Assembly (NCBI GenBank): GCA_035391225.1
Contig: DAOPKN010000027.1
Location: 1-31,343 of the forward strand
Reading direction: 5' to 3'
Length of the DNA: 31,343 nucleotides
DNA from: DAOPKN01 sp035391225
GTDB taxonomy: Bacteria > Thermotogota > Thermotogae > MWEM01
Shown here: positions 8,196 through 16,798 of the stretch, piece after piece
Position numbering within the stretch: the stretch's first letter is position 1
Layout of the letters: each line of letters opens with the position of its first letter
Position numbers and translations under genes: made by a program
The notes under the pieces: generated by a model
The model's input: only the letters and a program-made list of their open reading frames with translations
Database searches by the model: none
Told to the model about the DNA's origin: nothing

Positions 8196-9764
8196 TTGAA
8201 AAACATGCACATCGTCAAGGGAGTGTACTACGACAGCGTCACCCTGATGCTCGTGGCGCGGGAACTCAAGCAAATCGAAGATGTTCGCGAAGCCACGCTC
8301 AACATCGCTACACCGGCCAACATCGCGATCATGCGCCAGGCGGGGTTCGAGATCCCGGAGGGTGCACATTCTCCGGATGACCTGCTGGTGGGGTTGGATT
8401 GCCCAGCGGAGCGCCAGCAAGAACTGTTCCAAACCGCGCGTACCTGGCTTGCCTCGCCGCCTTGGAAGAAGGAATCGGAGAAAACAACCTACCAGCCCAA
8501 GAGCCTGGACGGAGCCCTTTCGATTTTGCCCGAGGCCAACCTGGCGCTGGTGTCCATCGCGGGAAGGTATGCCGCCGCGGAAGCCACCAAGGCATTGGAA
8601 AGAGGGCGCAACGTGATGCTGTACTCGGACAACGTTTCGCTGGAAGACGAGATTCGGCTCAAGCAGCTGGCCCACTCGCGGGGGCTCATCGTGATGGGGC
8701 CCGACTGCGGAACCGCGGTGATAAATGGCAAGGGGCTTGGTTTTTCCAACGCTTGTCCCACCGGACCCGTGGGCATCGTTTCGGCCTCGGGAACGGGGTT
8801 GCAGGAAGTCATGGTGCAACTGGCCCGGCGGGGGATTGGCGTGAAGCACGGCCTGGGAACCGGTGGGCGCGATGTCAAGACCGAGGTTGGGGGCATTTCT
8901 TTCGTCGACGGGTTGAACGCCCTTGCGCGCGACCCGGACATCCAGGTACTGGTGGCCATCGGGAAGCCCCCTGCAGCCGAAGTTCGGGCCCGGATCCTGG
9001 CAACGATGGAGCAATCCGGCAAAGCGGGGGTGGCTTGTTTCATGGGAGACAGGAACCACCCCGATGCACCTCCGGTGTTTTTTGCCACGCAACTCGAGGA
9101 ATGTGCGCAGGTGGTCTCCGTACTCCTGGAAAAGGGAAAGCAAGTGGACAAGGCCACCGTGAAGCAAGCCCGGCAGGCCCTCTTCGGCTCGTACCCCGTT
9201 CCTCCTCCGCACGAACGCAAGGATGGCTATCTCAAGGGGCTTTTCACGGGGGGCACGCTTTGCTACGAGGCGCAGTTCATGGCCCAACCCATCGTGGGAC
9301 CCGTTTGGAGCAACGCCCCCTTGCACAGTGAACAGAAGGTCCAGGGGAATTCCCTTTCCATGGCGGGCCATTGCATGGTGGACTACGGCGAGGACGAGTT
9401 CACGCAGGGACGGTTGCATCCCATGATCGACCCCTCGCTACGCACGGAGCGCTTGCTGGAACAATTGAAGGACCCCATGGTTGGCGTGATCCTGTTCGAC
9501 GTGGTGTTGGGGTACGGCAGTGCCGCGCAACCCGTGGACGAACTGGTGGCGGCATTACAACAAGCCGGTTACCGCGAAGGATCCTCTTTCCCTACTCTCG
9601 TTTGCTCGATTTGCGGCACCGAGGAAGATCCCCAGGTTCTTTCGGCGCAACGCACCAAGCTCAAGCAAGCAGGGGTGAAAGTGTTCGAGAGCAACGCCGC
9701 CGCAGCGCTGTTCGCAGCGCTTTTAGCACAATCCCCCCAAGGCAAGGAGGAGAAGAATGGATAG
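8196..9764 (+). CDS. fdrA: FdrA (AllF-like) subunit, succinyl-CoA-synthetase-like fold
   Basis: A 522-residue protein of the FdrA family, related in fold to succinyl-CoA synthetase. Seen: an N-terminal domain (about 1-90), a nucleotide/CoA-binding-like core GPDCGTAVINGKGLGFSN (168-185), GPVGIVSASGTGLQEVMVQL (190-209) and GTGGRDVKTEVGG (221-233), and a C-terminal domain ending near IVCSICGTEEDP. The E. coli homologue is assigned to oxamate carbamoyltransferase, which makes carbamoyl phosphate from oxalurate. TTG 8196 is preferred because GGGGG lies eight bases upstream; ATG 8205 is a longer reach. It overlaps the following small gene by 8 bp. The family is firm; the precise substrate is not. 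Confidence 0.9.
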   Translation: MKNMHIVKGVYYDSVTLMLVARELKQIEDVREATLNIATPANIAIMRQAGFEIPEGAHSPDDLLVGLDCPAERQQELFQTARTWLASPPWKKESEKTTYQPKSLDGALSILPEANLALVSIAGRYAAAEATKALERGRNVMLYSDNVSLEDEIRLKQLAHSRGLIVMGPDCGTAVINGKGLGFSNACPTGPVGIVSASGTGLQEVMVQLARRGIGVKHGLGTGGRDVKTEVGGISFVDGLNALARDPDIQVLVAIGKPPAAEVRARILATMEQSGKAGVACFMGDRNHPDAPPVFFATQLEECAQVVSVLLEKGKQVDKATVKQARQALFGSYPVPPPHERKDGYLKGLFTGGTLCYEAQFMAQPIVGPVWSNAPLHSEQKVQGNSLSMAGHCMVDYGEDEFTQGRLHPMIDPSLRTERLLEQLKDPMVGVILFDVVLGYGSAAQPVDELVAALQQAGYREGSSFPTLVCSICGTEEDPQVLSAQRTKLKQAGVKVFESNAAAALFAALLAQSPQGKEEKNG

Positions 9765-9954
9765 CAAGCACGCGATCAACCCGCTCGATGCGCTGCTCCA
9801 AAAGGGACCCGTGGTGGTGAACATGGGGATGGAAAGTTTCTTTCACGACCTGCAAGCCCAGGAGGTTCCGGTGGTCCACGTGCAATGGCGCCCACCGCTG
9901 GCCACCCAGGGTTTGCTGCAAAAACTCCAAAAGATCGGGGGCGAATCCAGTTGA
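9757..9954 (+). CDS. Small FdrA-domain protein (65 residues)
   Basis: A 65-residue soluble protein containing VVNMGMESFFHDLQAQEVPV and VVHVQWRPP, a pattern I associate with short FdrA-domain proteins found beside fdrA in some Firmicutes and relatives. It could be a stand-alone piece of FdrA or of the DUF1116 partner that bridges the two subunits. The ATG overlaps the end of fdrA by 8 bp, just after AAGGAGGAG, a strong ribosome-binding site. Its TGA overlaps the TTG of the next gene. Both overlaps and the conserved motif argue that it is real despite its size. Its role is not known. Confidence 0.75.
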   Translation: MDSKHAINPLDALLQKGPVVVNMGMESFFHDLQAQEVPVVHVQWRPPLATQGLLQKLQKIGGESS

Positions 9955-11228
9955 CGCAACTCAAGCAAGCCAACCAGCAAGCATTTGACAAACTGCAACA
10001 GGCACGTCCCGCGGTGGTCGGGCTTGGCCTTGCCAGCGACGTGGTTCCGGGGATGGAAAAGAACATGTTGCTCCACGCGGGACCTCCCATCGAATGGCAA
10101 CGCATGTCCGGCCCGCTTGTCGGAGCGGTGCTGGGCGCGATCCTGTACGAGGGATGGGCCCAAACCCCGGACGAGGCACGGGCGTTCGCCGCAGCGGGAA
10201 AGGTACGGTTTGATCCCTGCCATCACCACCAGGCGGTGGGTCCCATGGCGGGGGTGGTCTCTCCTTCCATGCCCGTTTGGATACTCGAAGACGAAAACAC
10301 CGGGAAAAAAAGCTTCGCCACGCTCAACGAAGGGCTGGGAAAGGTGCTCCGCATGGGAGCCTTCGACCCGGAAGTCCTGCAACGGCTGCATTGGATGAAA
10401 GACGTACTCTACCCGGTACTGCGCGGTGGTGTGGAAAACTACGCGCGCCAAAACGGGGGGCTAAACCTCAAGAACATGGTGGCCCAAGCCCTGCATATGG
10501 GCGATGAACTGCACAACCGCAACAAGGCCGCCACCTCGCTCATGATCCGCACGCTGGCTCCTTTCCTGGTGGAATCCCTGGAAGGATCCAACGAACCCGC
10601 TGCCACCCTCACCAACCTGGCGAAAGTATTCGCTTTCATGGGGGGGAACGACCATTTCTTCCTGAACCCCGGCATGGCGGCGGCCAAGCTGTCGCTGCAA
10701 GGTATTGGGCACGTGGAAGGCTCGTCCCTGGTGAGCGTGATGGCCCGAAACGGCACGGATTTCGGCATCCAGGTAGCGGGCCTGGGAAACCGCTGGTTCA
10801 CCTGCCCCGCGGCGCAGCCCGACGTGCTGCTGTTCCCCGGATTCACCCCCGAGGACGTGAACCCGGACATCGGCGACAGCGCCATCATGGAAACCTACGG
10901 CGTGGGAGGCTTCGCGCTGGCGTGTGCCCCGGCCATCGTGCAGTTCGTGGGTGGAACCCCGCAAGATGCTACCAACTACACGCTGGAAATGTACGAGATC
11001 TGCATCGGGGAGAACCAGCATTTCACCATTCCCTCCCTGGATTTCCGGGGAACCCCCACCGGCATCGACCTGGTGAAGGTGGTGCAAACCGGCATCACAC
11101 CTGTGCTGGATACCGGAGCCGCCCACAAGGAACCTGGCAAGGGACAGGTGGGAGCCGGCATCGTGCGCATGCCTTCCGAGGCATTCGTGAAAGCCGCCGA
11201 AGCATTCGTCGAAGAATACGAAGCGTAA
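9951..11228 (+). CDS. allG: DUF1116 protein, AllG/YlbE-like subunit
   Basis: A 425-residue protein, close to the roughly 420 residues of E. coli YlbE (AllG). It has the conserved FDPCHHHQAVGPMAG block and the GGNDHFFLNPGMAAAKLS region typical of DUF1116. It would form the FdrA-type carbamoyltransferase with the preceding genes. I start it at TTG 9951, which overlaps the TGA of the small FdrA-domain gene and follows GGGGG by nine bases. A longer frame from 9885 would lie wholly inside the upstream gene. No metal or active-site residue has been assigned with confidence; the His cluster is the obvious candidate. Confidence 0.87.
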   Translation: MTQLKQANQQAFDKLQQARPAVVGLGLASDVVPGMEKNMLLHAGPPIEWQRMSGPLVGAVLGAILYEGWAQTPDEARAFAAAGKVRFDPCHHHQAVGPMAGVVSPSMPVWILEDENTGKKSFATLNEGLGKVLRMGAFDPEVLQRLHWMKDVLYPVLRGGVENYARQNGGLNLKNMVAQALHMGDELHNRNKAATSLMIRTLAPFLVESLEGSNEPAATLTNLAKVFAFMGGNDHFFLNPGMAAAKLSLQGIGHVEGSSLVSVMARNGTDFGIQVAGLGNRWFTCPAAQPDVLLFPGFTPEDVNPDIGDSAIMETYGVGGFALACAPAIVQFVGGTPQDATNYTLEMYEICIGENQHFTIPSLDFRGTPTGIDLVKVVQTGITPVLDTGAAHKEPGKGQVGAGIVRMPSEAFVKAAEAFVEEYEA

Positions 11229-11253
11229 TTCAACGTAGAAAAGGAGGCACTCC

Positions 11254-12045
11254 ATGGAACTCAAGAACTGGGACAAGATTCGGATTTACGAACTCTCGCA
11301 GACCATCAGCCACCTCACCCCTGCGTGGCCAACCTACGAACCCCTTCAGATCAAGTTTTTCAAGCGATTGGCTCCAAACGGCGCCAACGGGCAACTGCTC
11401 ACGCACTCCAACCACGTGGGAACCCACTTGGACGGCTCGCTGCACTTCTGCACGCATGGCCGGGACATTGCCAGCATCCCCTTGAACGAGCTGGTTGGCC
11501 CTGGTGTAATCGTGGACCTGTCGGATATCGCTGAGGATTACGGGGTGTACACCTCCAAGGACATCGAGGACAGGGTGGACGTGCACGAGGGGGACATCCT
11601 GATCATCAACACGGGGTACCATCGCTACGCCTACGACCAACCCGAGGCCGACGAGGTGCGCTACATGATCAAGCACCCCGGCCCCACGCGCGAATTCGCG
11701 GAATGGTGCAAGAAGAAGAAAATCAAGTGGATCGGCGTGGACTGCGGCTCGGCGGATCACCCCATGAATACCAAGATCCGCGAGTGGATGCCCGTGCAAG
11801 CCAAGGAATGCGACGCGTACATGCAAAGCAAGTTCGGCAAGCGGTTGGAGGAAATCTTTCCCGACGAGGACTACCAGCTCATGCACGTGCTGCTGTTCCC
11901 CTACGACATCATCCACGCGGAGAACGTGGGAGGCGAAATCGACCAGATCCTGAACCGCCGCATGATCATCGGCTGTTTCCCCTGGAGATTCGTTGGAGGT
12001 GAATCCTGCATCAGCCGGATCGTCGCCTTTGACGAGCAGGAATAA
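11254..12045 (+). CDS. Cyclase-family metal-dependent hydrolase (kynurenine formamidase/isatin hydrolase-like)
   Basis: Likely opens a cyclic amide or cleaves a formamide/imide bond using a bound metal. The 263-residue protein carries the family metal motif HxGTHxDxxxH as HVGTHLDGSLHF (His54, His58, Asp60, His64). AAAGGAGG lies six bases before the ATG, an excellent ribosome-binding site. Placed between the FdrA system and the molybdenum hydroxylase genes, it could act on the ring hydroxylated by that enzyme, as isatin hydrolase or related lactamases do. Substrate is inferred only. It is cytoplasmic with no signal peptide. It is 25 bp downstream of the DUF1116 gene and 18 bp before the FAD subunit. 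Confidence 0.88.
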   Translation: MELKNWDKIRIYELSQTISHLTPAWPTYEPLQIKFFKRLAPNGANGQLLTHSNHVGTHLDGSLHFCTHGRDIASIPLNELVGPGVIVDLSDIAEDYGVYTSKDIEDRVDVHEGDILIINTGYHRYAYDQPEADEVRYMIKHPGPTREFAEWCKKKKIKWIGVDCGSADHPMNTKIREWMPVQAKECDAYMQSKFGKRLEEIFPDEDYQLMHVLLFPYDIIHAENVGGEIDQILNRRMIIGCFPWRFVGGESCISRIVAFDEQE

Positions 12046-12063
12046 CGGCGGGAGGTGACGGGG

Positions 12064-12939
12064 ATGCACGATTTCTTGCTCGAACGCCCCGACACGCTAC
12101 GAGCGGCGCATGACCTCCTGCAACGATACGGCACCAAGGCCATGCTCAAGGCGGGAGGAACCGACCTGCTGATTTGGATCAAGCGGGGGGTGGTGTTACC
12201 CGAATGCCTGGTGGATCTTTCGCTGATTCCCTTGCTACAGGAACTCTCGCTTTCGGAGGCGGAGATGTGCATTGGCGCTGGGGTCAGCGTGGCGCGCTTC
12301 CTCTCCGCGGAGGCCATTTCCACCCATTTTCCTGCCCTGGTGGACGCGTGCAACAGCCATTCCGACCCGCTGGTGCGAAACCGCGCCACCGTGGTGGGAA
12401 ACGTGTGTTCCGCCGTGCCGTCCGGGGATCTCATCGCCCCACTGTTCGCCTACGATACCCAGCTGGAAATCCACGGGCCCACCGGCAGCCGAAGCTGTGG
12501 CATCGACGAGTTCATTACCGGGCCCCGGAAAACCACGCTCCAACCCGGGGAAATCGTGACTTGCCTGCACGTTCCTTTGCCCAAGCCCCCTTCGTCGGGG
12601 AGCTACCAGAAAGCCATGCGGCGCGAGGCGTTGGATATCGCCCAGGCAGGCGTTTGCTGCGTGTTTTCGGGAAAAGCGCAAGAACCAGCGGGCCGCAAGG
12701 TGCGCCTTACCTTTTCAGCGGTTTCCGCCAAACCCGTTCGCGCGCTGAAAGCTGAGCACATCTTGGAACAAGCCAACCAGCTCGACGAAAGCATGCTGCA
12801 AGAGGTTGCGATCCTGGCCAGGCAGGCCGTGGCTCCCATCACCGACGTGCGCGCTTCGTCCGAGTACCGCCTGGACATGGTTGCCGAGCTCACGCGCCGC
12901 GCCGTGCGGGCTTGCTTTGCCGAAAGGGGGGAAGCGTAA
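12064..12939 (+). CDS. Molybdenum hydroxylase FAD-binding (medium) subunit
   Basis: The FAD-binding electron-transfer subunit of a xanthine-dehydrogenase-type enzyme, 291 residues. It has the FAD loop AGGTDLLI and a second flavin-contact segment (NRATVVGNVCSAVPSGDLIA) typical of CoxM/XdhB-type proteins. No extra 4Fe-4S loop of the hydroxybenzoyl-CoA reductase kind is visible. ATG 12064 was chosen because GGAGGTGA lies five bases before it; the in-frame GTG 12055 falls inside that ribosome-binding site. The stop overlaps the ATG of the 2Fe-2S subunit (TAATG). This gene, the next two and the cyclase form one tightly coupled block. Confidence 0.93.
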   Translation: MHDFLLERPDTLRAAHDLLQRYGTKAMLKAGGTDLLIWIKRGVVLPECLVDLSLIPLLQELSLSEAEMCIGAGVSVARFLSAEAISTHFPALVDACNSHSDPLVRNRATVVGNVCSAVPSGDLIAPLFAYDTQLEIHGPTGSRSCGIDEFITGPRKTTLQPGEIVTCLHVPLPKPPSSGSYQKAMRREALDIAQAGVCCVFSGKAQEPAGRKVRLTFSAVSAKPVRALKAEHILEQANQLDESMLQEVAILARQAVAPITDVRASSEYRLDMVAELTRRAVRACFAERGEA

Positions 12940-13436
12940 TGCCGGGGAAGAAAGAAGTGTGGTGCACGGTAAATGGCAAGAAGACCCGCCTTTTGGCCGC
13001 GGGAAACACAACGCTGCTGCAGGCACTCCGAGACATCGGCGTCACCAGCGTGAAACGGGGCTGCGAGGAAGGGGAATGTGGGGCTTGCACGGTGATCCTG
13101 GATGGGCTGCCCCAGAAATCCTGCATCGTGTTGGCCCAGGAAGTGGAAGGAGCCACCATTCTCACCTCCGAGGGGCTGGTGCAAAACGGCACGCTGCATC
13201 CCATCCAGCAAGCGTTCATCGACGAGGGAGCCATCCAATGCGGGTTCTGCACCCCGGGCATGGTGCTGTCCACTTGGGCGTTGCTGCAGAGCAATCCAAA
13301 CCCAACCGACGAACAGATCAAGCAGGCGCTCTCCGGCAACCTGTGCCGGTGCACGGGGTACGCGGGCATCCAGCGCGCCGTGAAAAAGAGCGCCAAGTTG
13401 CTTGCTCCGAAACTGCAAGGGGGGGATTCGCAATGA
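12939..13436 (+). CDS. Molybdenum hydroxylase [2Fe-2S] small subunit
   Basis: Carries two [2Fe-2S] clusters that pass electrons from the Mo site to FAD. The 165-residue length is standard. The first cluster ligands are Cys42, Cys47, Cys50 and Cys62 (GCEEGECGACTVILDG and SC), the second Cys101, Cys104, Cys136 and Cys138 (CGFCTPGM and CRCTGY). All eight are present, so the protein should be functional. The ATG at 12939 overlaps the stop of the FAD gene. The stop overlaps the ATG of the Mo subunit. The order FAD, Fe-S, Mo is a common one for these enzymes. Confidence 0.96.
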   Translation: MPGKKEVWCTVNGKKTRLLAAGNTTLLQALRDIGVTSVKRGCEEGECGACTVILDGLPQKSCIVLAQEVEGATILTSEGLVQNGTLHPIQQAFIDEGAIQCGFCTPGMVLSTWALLQSNPNPTDEQIKQALSGNLCRCTGYAGIQRAVKKSAKLLAPKLQGGDSQ

Positions 13437-15850
13437 AACCCATCAAGAGCCAAACCGGTATCGGCAAGTGGCTTCCCCGCAAGTTCGACGACGTGAAGGC
13501 GGCAGGAACGCTCCAGTTCACGGATGATTTGCGCTTTGGGCCCGAGCTGTTGCACGCCGCGGTAGTTCGTTCCCCCATCGCGCACGGGGAAATCCTTTCC
13601 ATCGATTTTTCCCAGGCTTTGGAGGTTGCTGGAGTGGTGAAGGTGCTGGTGGGAGAAGATTTCCCGCACCACTTCGGGTTGTACCTGCAAGACCGCACCC
13701 CCATGGCCATCGGGCGTGTTCGCTACGTGGGAGAACCCGTGGCCCTCGTGGTGGCCCAGGAAGAGAACATCGCGCGGGAAGCTGCCAAGAAGGTACAGGT
13801 GCAATACCGGGAACTCGAGGCAGTGTTCGACCCCGTGAAAGCGGCCACGCATTCCGGCGTGCTGGTGCACCCCGAGTTGCACACCTACAACCACGTGGAT
13901 TTCGTGCTTCCCCAACCACACACCAACATCGGCAACTGGTTCAAGATCCGCAAGGGAAACCCAGAGGAAGCCTTCGAAAACGCCGCGCACGTTTTCGAGG
14001 AAGTCGTGACCTGCCCACAGATCGCGCACGGTTTCTTGGAAACGCACTGCTCCATCTGCCAGCAGGACATCGCCTCCGGCGAGATCACCATCTGGACCTC
14101 CTCACAATCTGCATTCACCGTTCGCGACATCATCGCCAAAGGCATCGGTTTCCCGCTGCACAAGATCCGCGTGATCGCCCCGCCCATCGGGGGAGGATTC
14201 GGTGGAAAGGCGGGGATGACCATCGAAGCGCTGGGGCTGGCGGCGGCGATGCACCCGGAGATCCGCGGACGGCCCGTGAAACTGTTCATTCCCCGCGAGG
14301 AAGACATGCTGACTTCCTGGGTGCGCCAGGGGTACGTGGCACGCATTCGCATGGCACTCGACGAGCAGCATCGCATCACCGGAATCCACAACACCTTCTG
14401 GTTTGACACCGGGGTATCGGCAGAATACGGAGCCAACCCGGTGCGCAGTGCGGGGTATACCTCCATGGGCTCCTACAACATCCCCAACGTGTGGAGCGAC
14501 TGCTACGCGGTGTACACCAACAAGCCCTTCGGTGGAGCCTACCGGGGATTTGGGTTGCCCGAGCTCATGAGCGCACTGGAAGTGGTGGTCGACATCGTTT
14601 CCCATCGCCTGGGGATCAGCCCCGTGGAGTTCCGTAAGAAAAACATGATGCGCAAGGGCGATACCACCTGCACCGGCATGCCCATGCACGACCACGGGCT
14701 CCAAGCAATCATCGACAGGGTAGCCAAGGATATCGCGGTGGAAAAGAAGGAGCCAGCGCTTCGCCCCGGTTGGAAACGGGGAAAAGGGATTGCGCTGGCC
14801 ATCAAGGCCCCCGCAATGCCCGCGGATGCCTCGTCTTCGGCCATCGTGAAGCTCAACGGGGACGGCACGGTGGAAGTACTCGCCGCCACCATGGACATGG
14901 GGCAGGGAACCTACACCGCCTACGCCCAAATGGTATCCGAGGAACTCTCCATCCCCTACGAAAAGATCCAAGTCAGCTTCCCCGACACCAAGAGCCACCC
15001 CTACGACTGGCAAACCGTGGCCTCGCGATCGTGCTGGTCGATGGGCATGGCAGTGAAACGCGCGGCGGTTGACGTTCGCAACCAGCTACTGGCACTTTTC
15101 TCGGAGTTCTGGCAAACCCCCGTGGACACGATCACGCTGGAGTATGGAACCGTGATGTGTCGCAAGCTGGGAAAGACTTCCGCCATCGATGAAAAGGTGC
15201 AAAACGGTTTCAAGATGCCCGACGGCATGTTGAAAGGAGGCCCCATCATCGGCAGGGGGTCGTTTATCCCACCGGACATCGTGTACCCTGACCCCGACAC
15301 CGGGCAATCCCCGAAGAGCGTGGTGCACTTCACCCTGGGTGCCGTGGGCATGGACCTGGAGGTGGACCCCACCACCGGTGCCATCGCCATCAACCGCGTG
15401 AGTTCCGGCTACGACGTGGGAAAAGCCATTACCCCCGCCAACCTCCGGGGGCAAATCGAAGGAGGGACGCTGCAGGGCATTTCCGCCTGCCTCATGGAAG
15501 GCCTTGCTTACGACGAGAAGGGCAAGCTGCTCACGCCTGACTTCACCGATTACAAGATCGCCACCACGTTGGACACCCCGGGGGAAATCATCTCGTTTTG
15601 GGAAGAAGTTCCCGAAGAGCTGTCCCCCTACGGCAACCGCGGTGTGGGAGAACATTCCATGATCGCACCCGCGCCCGCCATCAACAACGCGGTGTTCAAC
15701 GCCACGGGGAGCCGCATCCACAGCTACCCCCTTTCCCGGGAACGGGTTTTCAAGGCACTCAAGGCCCAAAGGAACGGGGAGAACGACTTCGTCGAATGGC
15801 CCTACGCGTTGGACGTGGCGTTCAAGAAAGCCAAGAAAAAGTGGGACTAA
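13433..15850 (+). CDS. Molybdenum hydroxylase Mo-cofactor (large) subunit
   Basis: The 805-residue catalytic subunit of a xanthine-dehydrogenase-family enzyme, which hydroxylates an aromatic N-heterocycle or aldehyde-like carbon. Visible marks include the molybdopterin loop GGGFGGK (about residue 252), FGGAYRGFGLPE, MDMGQGTYTAYAQ and the catalytic Glu740 in GVGEHSM. Residues that fix purine against other substrates cannot be read reliably here. The true start is ATG 13433, which overlaps the previous stop (ATGA); a longer open frame from 12806 lies over the FAD and Fe-S genes and is spurious. No molybdenum-cofactor maturation genes are in the window. An intrinsic terminator follows directly. 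Confidence 0.95.
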   Translation: MKPIKSQTGIGKWLPRKFDDVKAAGTLQFTDDLRFGPELLHAAVVRSPIAHGEILSIDFSQALEVAGVVKVLVGEDFPHHFGLYLQDRTPMAIGRVRYVGEPVALVVAQEENIAREAAKKVQVQYRELEAVFDPVKAATHSGVLVHPELHTYNHVDFVLPQPHTNIGNWFKIRKGNPEEAFENAAHVFEEVVTCPQIAHGFLETHCSICQQDIASGEITIWTSSQSAFTVRDIIAKGIGFPLHKIRVIAPPIGGGFGGKAGMTIEALGLAAAMHPEIRGRPVKLFIPREEDMLTSWVRQGYVARIRMALDEQHRITGIHNTFWFDTGVSAEYGANPVRSAGYTSMGSYNIPNVWSDCYAVYTNKPFGGAYRGFGLPELMSALEVVVDIVSHRLGISPVEFRKKNMMRKGDTTCTGMPMHDHGLQAIIDRVAKDIAVEKKEPALRPGWKRGKGIALAIKAPAMPADASSSAIVKLNGDGTVEVLAATMDMGQGTYTAYAQMVSEELSIPYEKIQVSFPDTKSHPYDWQTVASRSCWSMGMAVKRAAVDVRNQLLALFSEFWQTPVDTITLEYGTVMCRKLGKTSAIDEKVQNGFKMPDGMLKGGPIIGRGSFIPPDIVYPDPDTGQSPKSVVHFTLGAVGMDLEVDPTTGAIAINRVSSGYDVGKAITPANLRGQIEGGTLQGISACLMEGLAYDEKGKLLTPDFTDYKIATTLDTPGEIISFWEEVPEELSPYGNRGVGEHSMIAPAPAINNAVFNATGSRIHSYPLSRERVFKALKAQRNGENDFVEWPYALDVAFKKAKKKWD

Positions 15851-15853
15851 GGG

Positions 15854-15879
15854 AAAGGGCTTCGAAAGAAGCCCTTTTT
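15854..15879 (+). terminator. Intrinsic terminator ending the catabolic operon
   Basis: A perfect 10-bp stem (AAAGGGCTTC and GAAGCCCTTT) closes a GAAA tetraloop and is followed by a run of T. It starts four bases after the stop of the Mo subunit. The T run touches the stop codon of the convergent methyltransferase gene at 15879. It may work weakly in the other direction too. Confidence 0.88.
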
Positions 15880-16688
15880 CATTTCTGAACCGTGGTCCAG
15901 TACGCGCGCTTGAACCCTTCGCCGGGTTCCTCGAAGCGTTTCCAGCAAAATCCCCGGTCTCCCAAGAAACGGTGGATGGCGTTATCCAAGTCGTTGTTCC
16001 CCGGGAACAGGATGATCTGCCCCCCGTTGCGTGTCACGCGCATCATCTCGGAGTATTCTTCTTCGATGACATCGCCGAATACATGCCCCGCCATCGTGAT
16101 ATCGGCAAAATCGCTTTCAAACGGGATGTCTTCCAGGTAGCCATCCACCGTGAAAAAATGCCGGAGTCCCCTGTCCCGTGCCTTCTGCAGCAGGAACTCG
16201 CGAAGCCGCGCCACGGGTTCCACGGCATACACCACCCGCGCAACGGGAGCGGCAACCAGTGCAAGCCTTCCCGTTCCCGAACCGATATCGACAACCCTTT
16301 TGCCGGAAAAATCCGCCAAGTCCAGCAGCAACTTGTCATCCCACTTCCCCAGGGCCAACTCGTCGTAACGTCCCGGGTCGACCACGTACACCATCCAGTC
16401 ATTGAAAAGCTCCATCAGGAAAACTTCCGCCTGGCGCAATTCATGGGGAGAAGCATTCCAGTCACCGTGGTCCATGCAACTTTTCCAAAAACCCCGTGCA
16501 TCCGGTACGCTGAGCTGGAAAAACCTTCGGATCGAGGGATGGTGCAAGAAAACCGTTCCCAATGCCTCGTGGAATTTGCCGAACTCCTGCCCGGAACGCT
16601 CCCGAACAATCCATTGCAAGTGCTTTCTCTCCAGCAAAAGCAACACTTCCACCGGAAGCTGGTCCACTGCTATCCAACCTAAACCCAT
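15879..16688 (-). CDS. SAM-dependent methyltransferase, class I
   Basis: A 269-residue protein whose C-terminal half is a Rossmann-type methyltransferase: motif I VVDIGSGTGRL (132-141), an acidic strand end at Glu157 (VYAVEP), then DIPFESDFADITMAG and GGQIILFPG. The N-terminal 120 residues are a helical region with no family I recognise. The substrate is unknown. AAGGAGG lies eight bases before ATG 16688 and an extended -10 lies about 39 bases upstream, so it is probably a single-gene unit. It converges on the molybdenum hydroxylase operon and shares its terminator hairpin. Confidence 0.83.
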   Translation of the reverse strand: MGLGWIAVDQLPVEVLLLLERKHLQWIVRERSGQEFGKFHEALGTVFLHHPSIRRFFQLSVPDARGFWKSCMDHGDWNASPHELRQAEVFLMELFNDWMVYVVDPGRYDELALGKWDDKLLLDLADFSGKRVVDIGSGTGRLALVAAPVARVVYAVEPVARLREFLLQKARDRGLRHFFTVDGYLEDIPFESDFADITMAGHVFGDVIEEEYSEMMRVTRNGGQIILFPGNNDLDNAIHRFLGDRGFCWKRFEEPGEGFKRAYWTTVQK

Positions 16689-16726
16689 GCTTTGTTCCTC
16701 CTTTTCCCCGCGTTGGAATCTCTCCC

Positions 16727-16735
16727 ATTATACCA
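16727..16735 (-). promoter_or_regulatory. Extended -10 promoter element of the methyltransferase gene
   Basis: On the minus strand this reads TGGTATAAT, the same extended -10 seen before the kinase and DUF3147-like genes. No convincing -35 is seen. It sits beside the large hairpin repeat. Confidence 0.65.
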
Positions 16736-16756
16736 GCGTGCCCCCCGTTTCTAGAA

Positions 16757-16798
16757 CCCCCTGGGACCGCCGCACTGGGGTGCGGCGGTCCCAGGGGG
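16757..16798. repeat. Large palindromic repeat (18-bp perfect stem, CTGGGG loop)
   Basis: A perfect 18-bp inverted repeat (arms 16757-16774 and 16781-16798) around a six-base loop. Part of it (16769-16795) matches, in inverted orientation and with one mismatch over 27 bases, a degenerate copy at 19335-19361. It lies between the divergent promoters of the methyltransferase and the DUF3298-like genes and at an assembly break, as expected of a multi-copy element. It has no adjoining T run on the plus strand, so it is not an obvious terminator. Confidence 0.8.

Noticed and set aside
12806..13432. Long N-terminal extension of the Mo subunit
   Set aside because: This stretch lies over the FAD and 2Fe-2S genes in another frame and lacks family similarity; ATG 13433 overlaps the previous stop.
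16757..16798. Intrinsic terminator
   Set aside because: The stem is strong, but no T run follows on either strand and it lies between two divergent promoters, so it is better read as a repeat.
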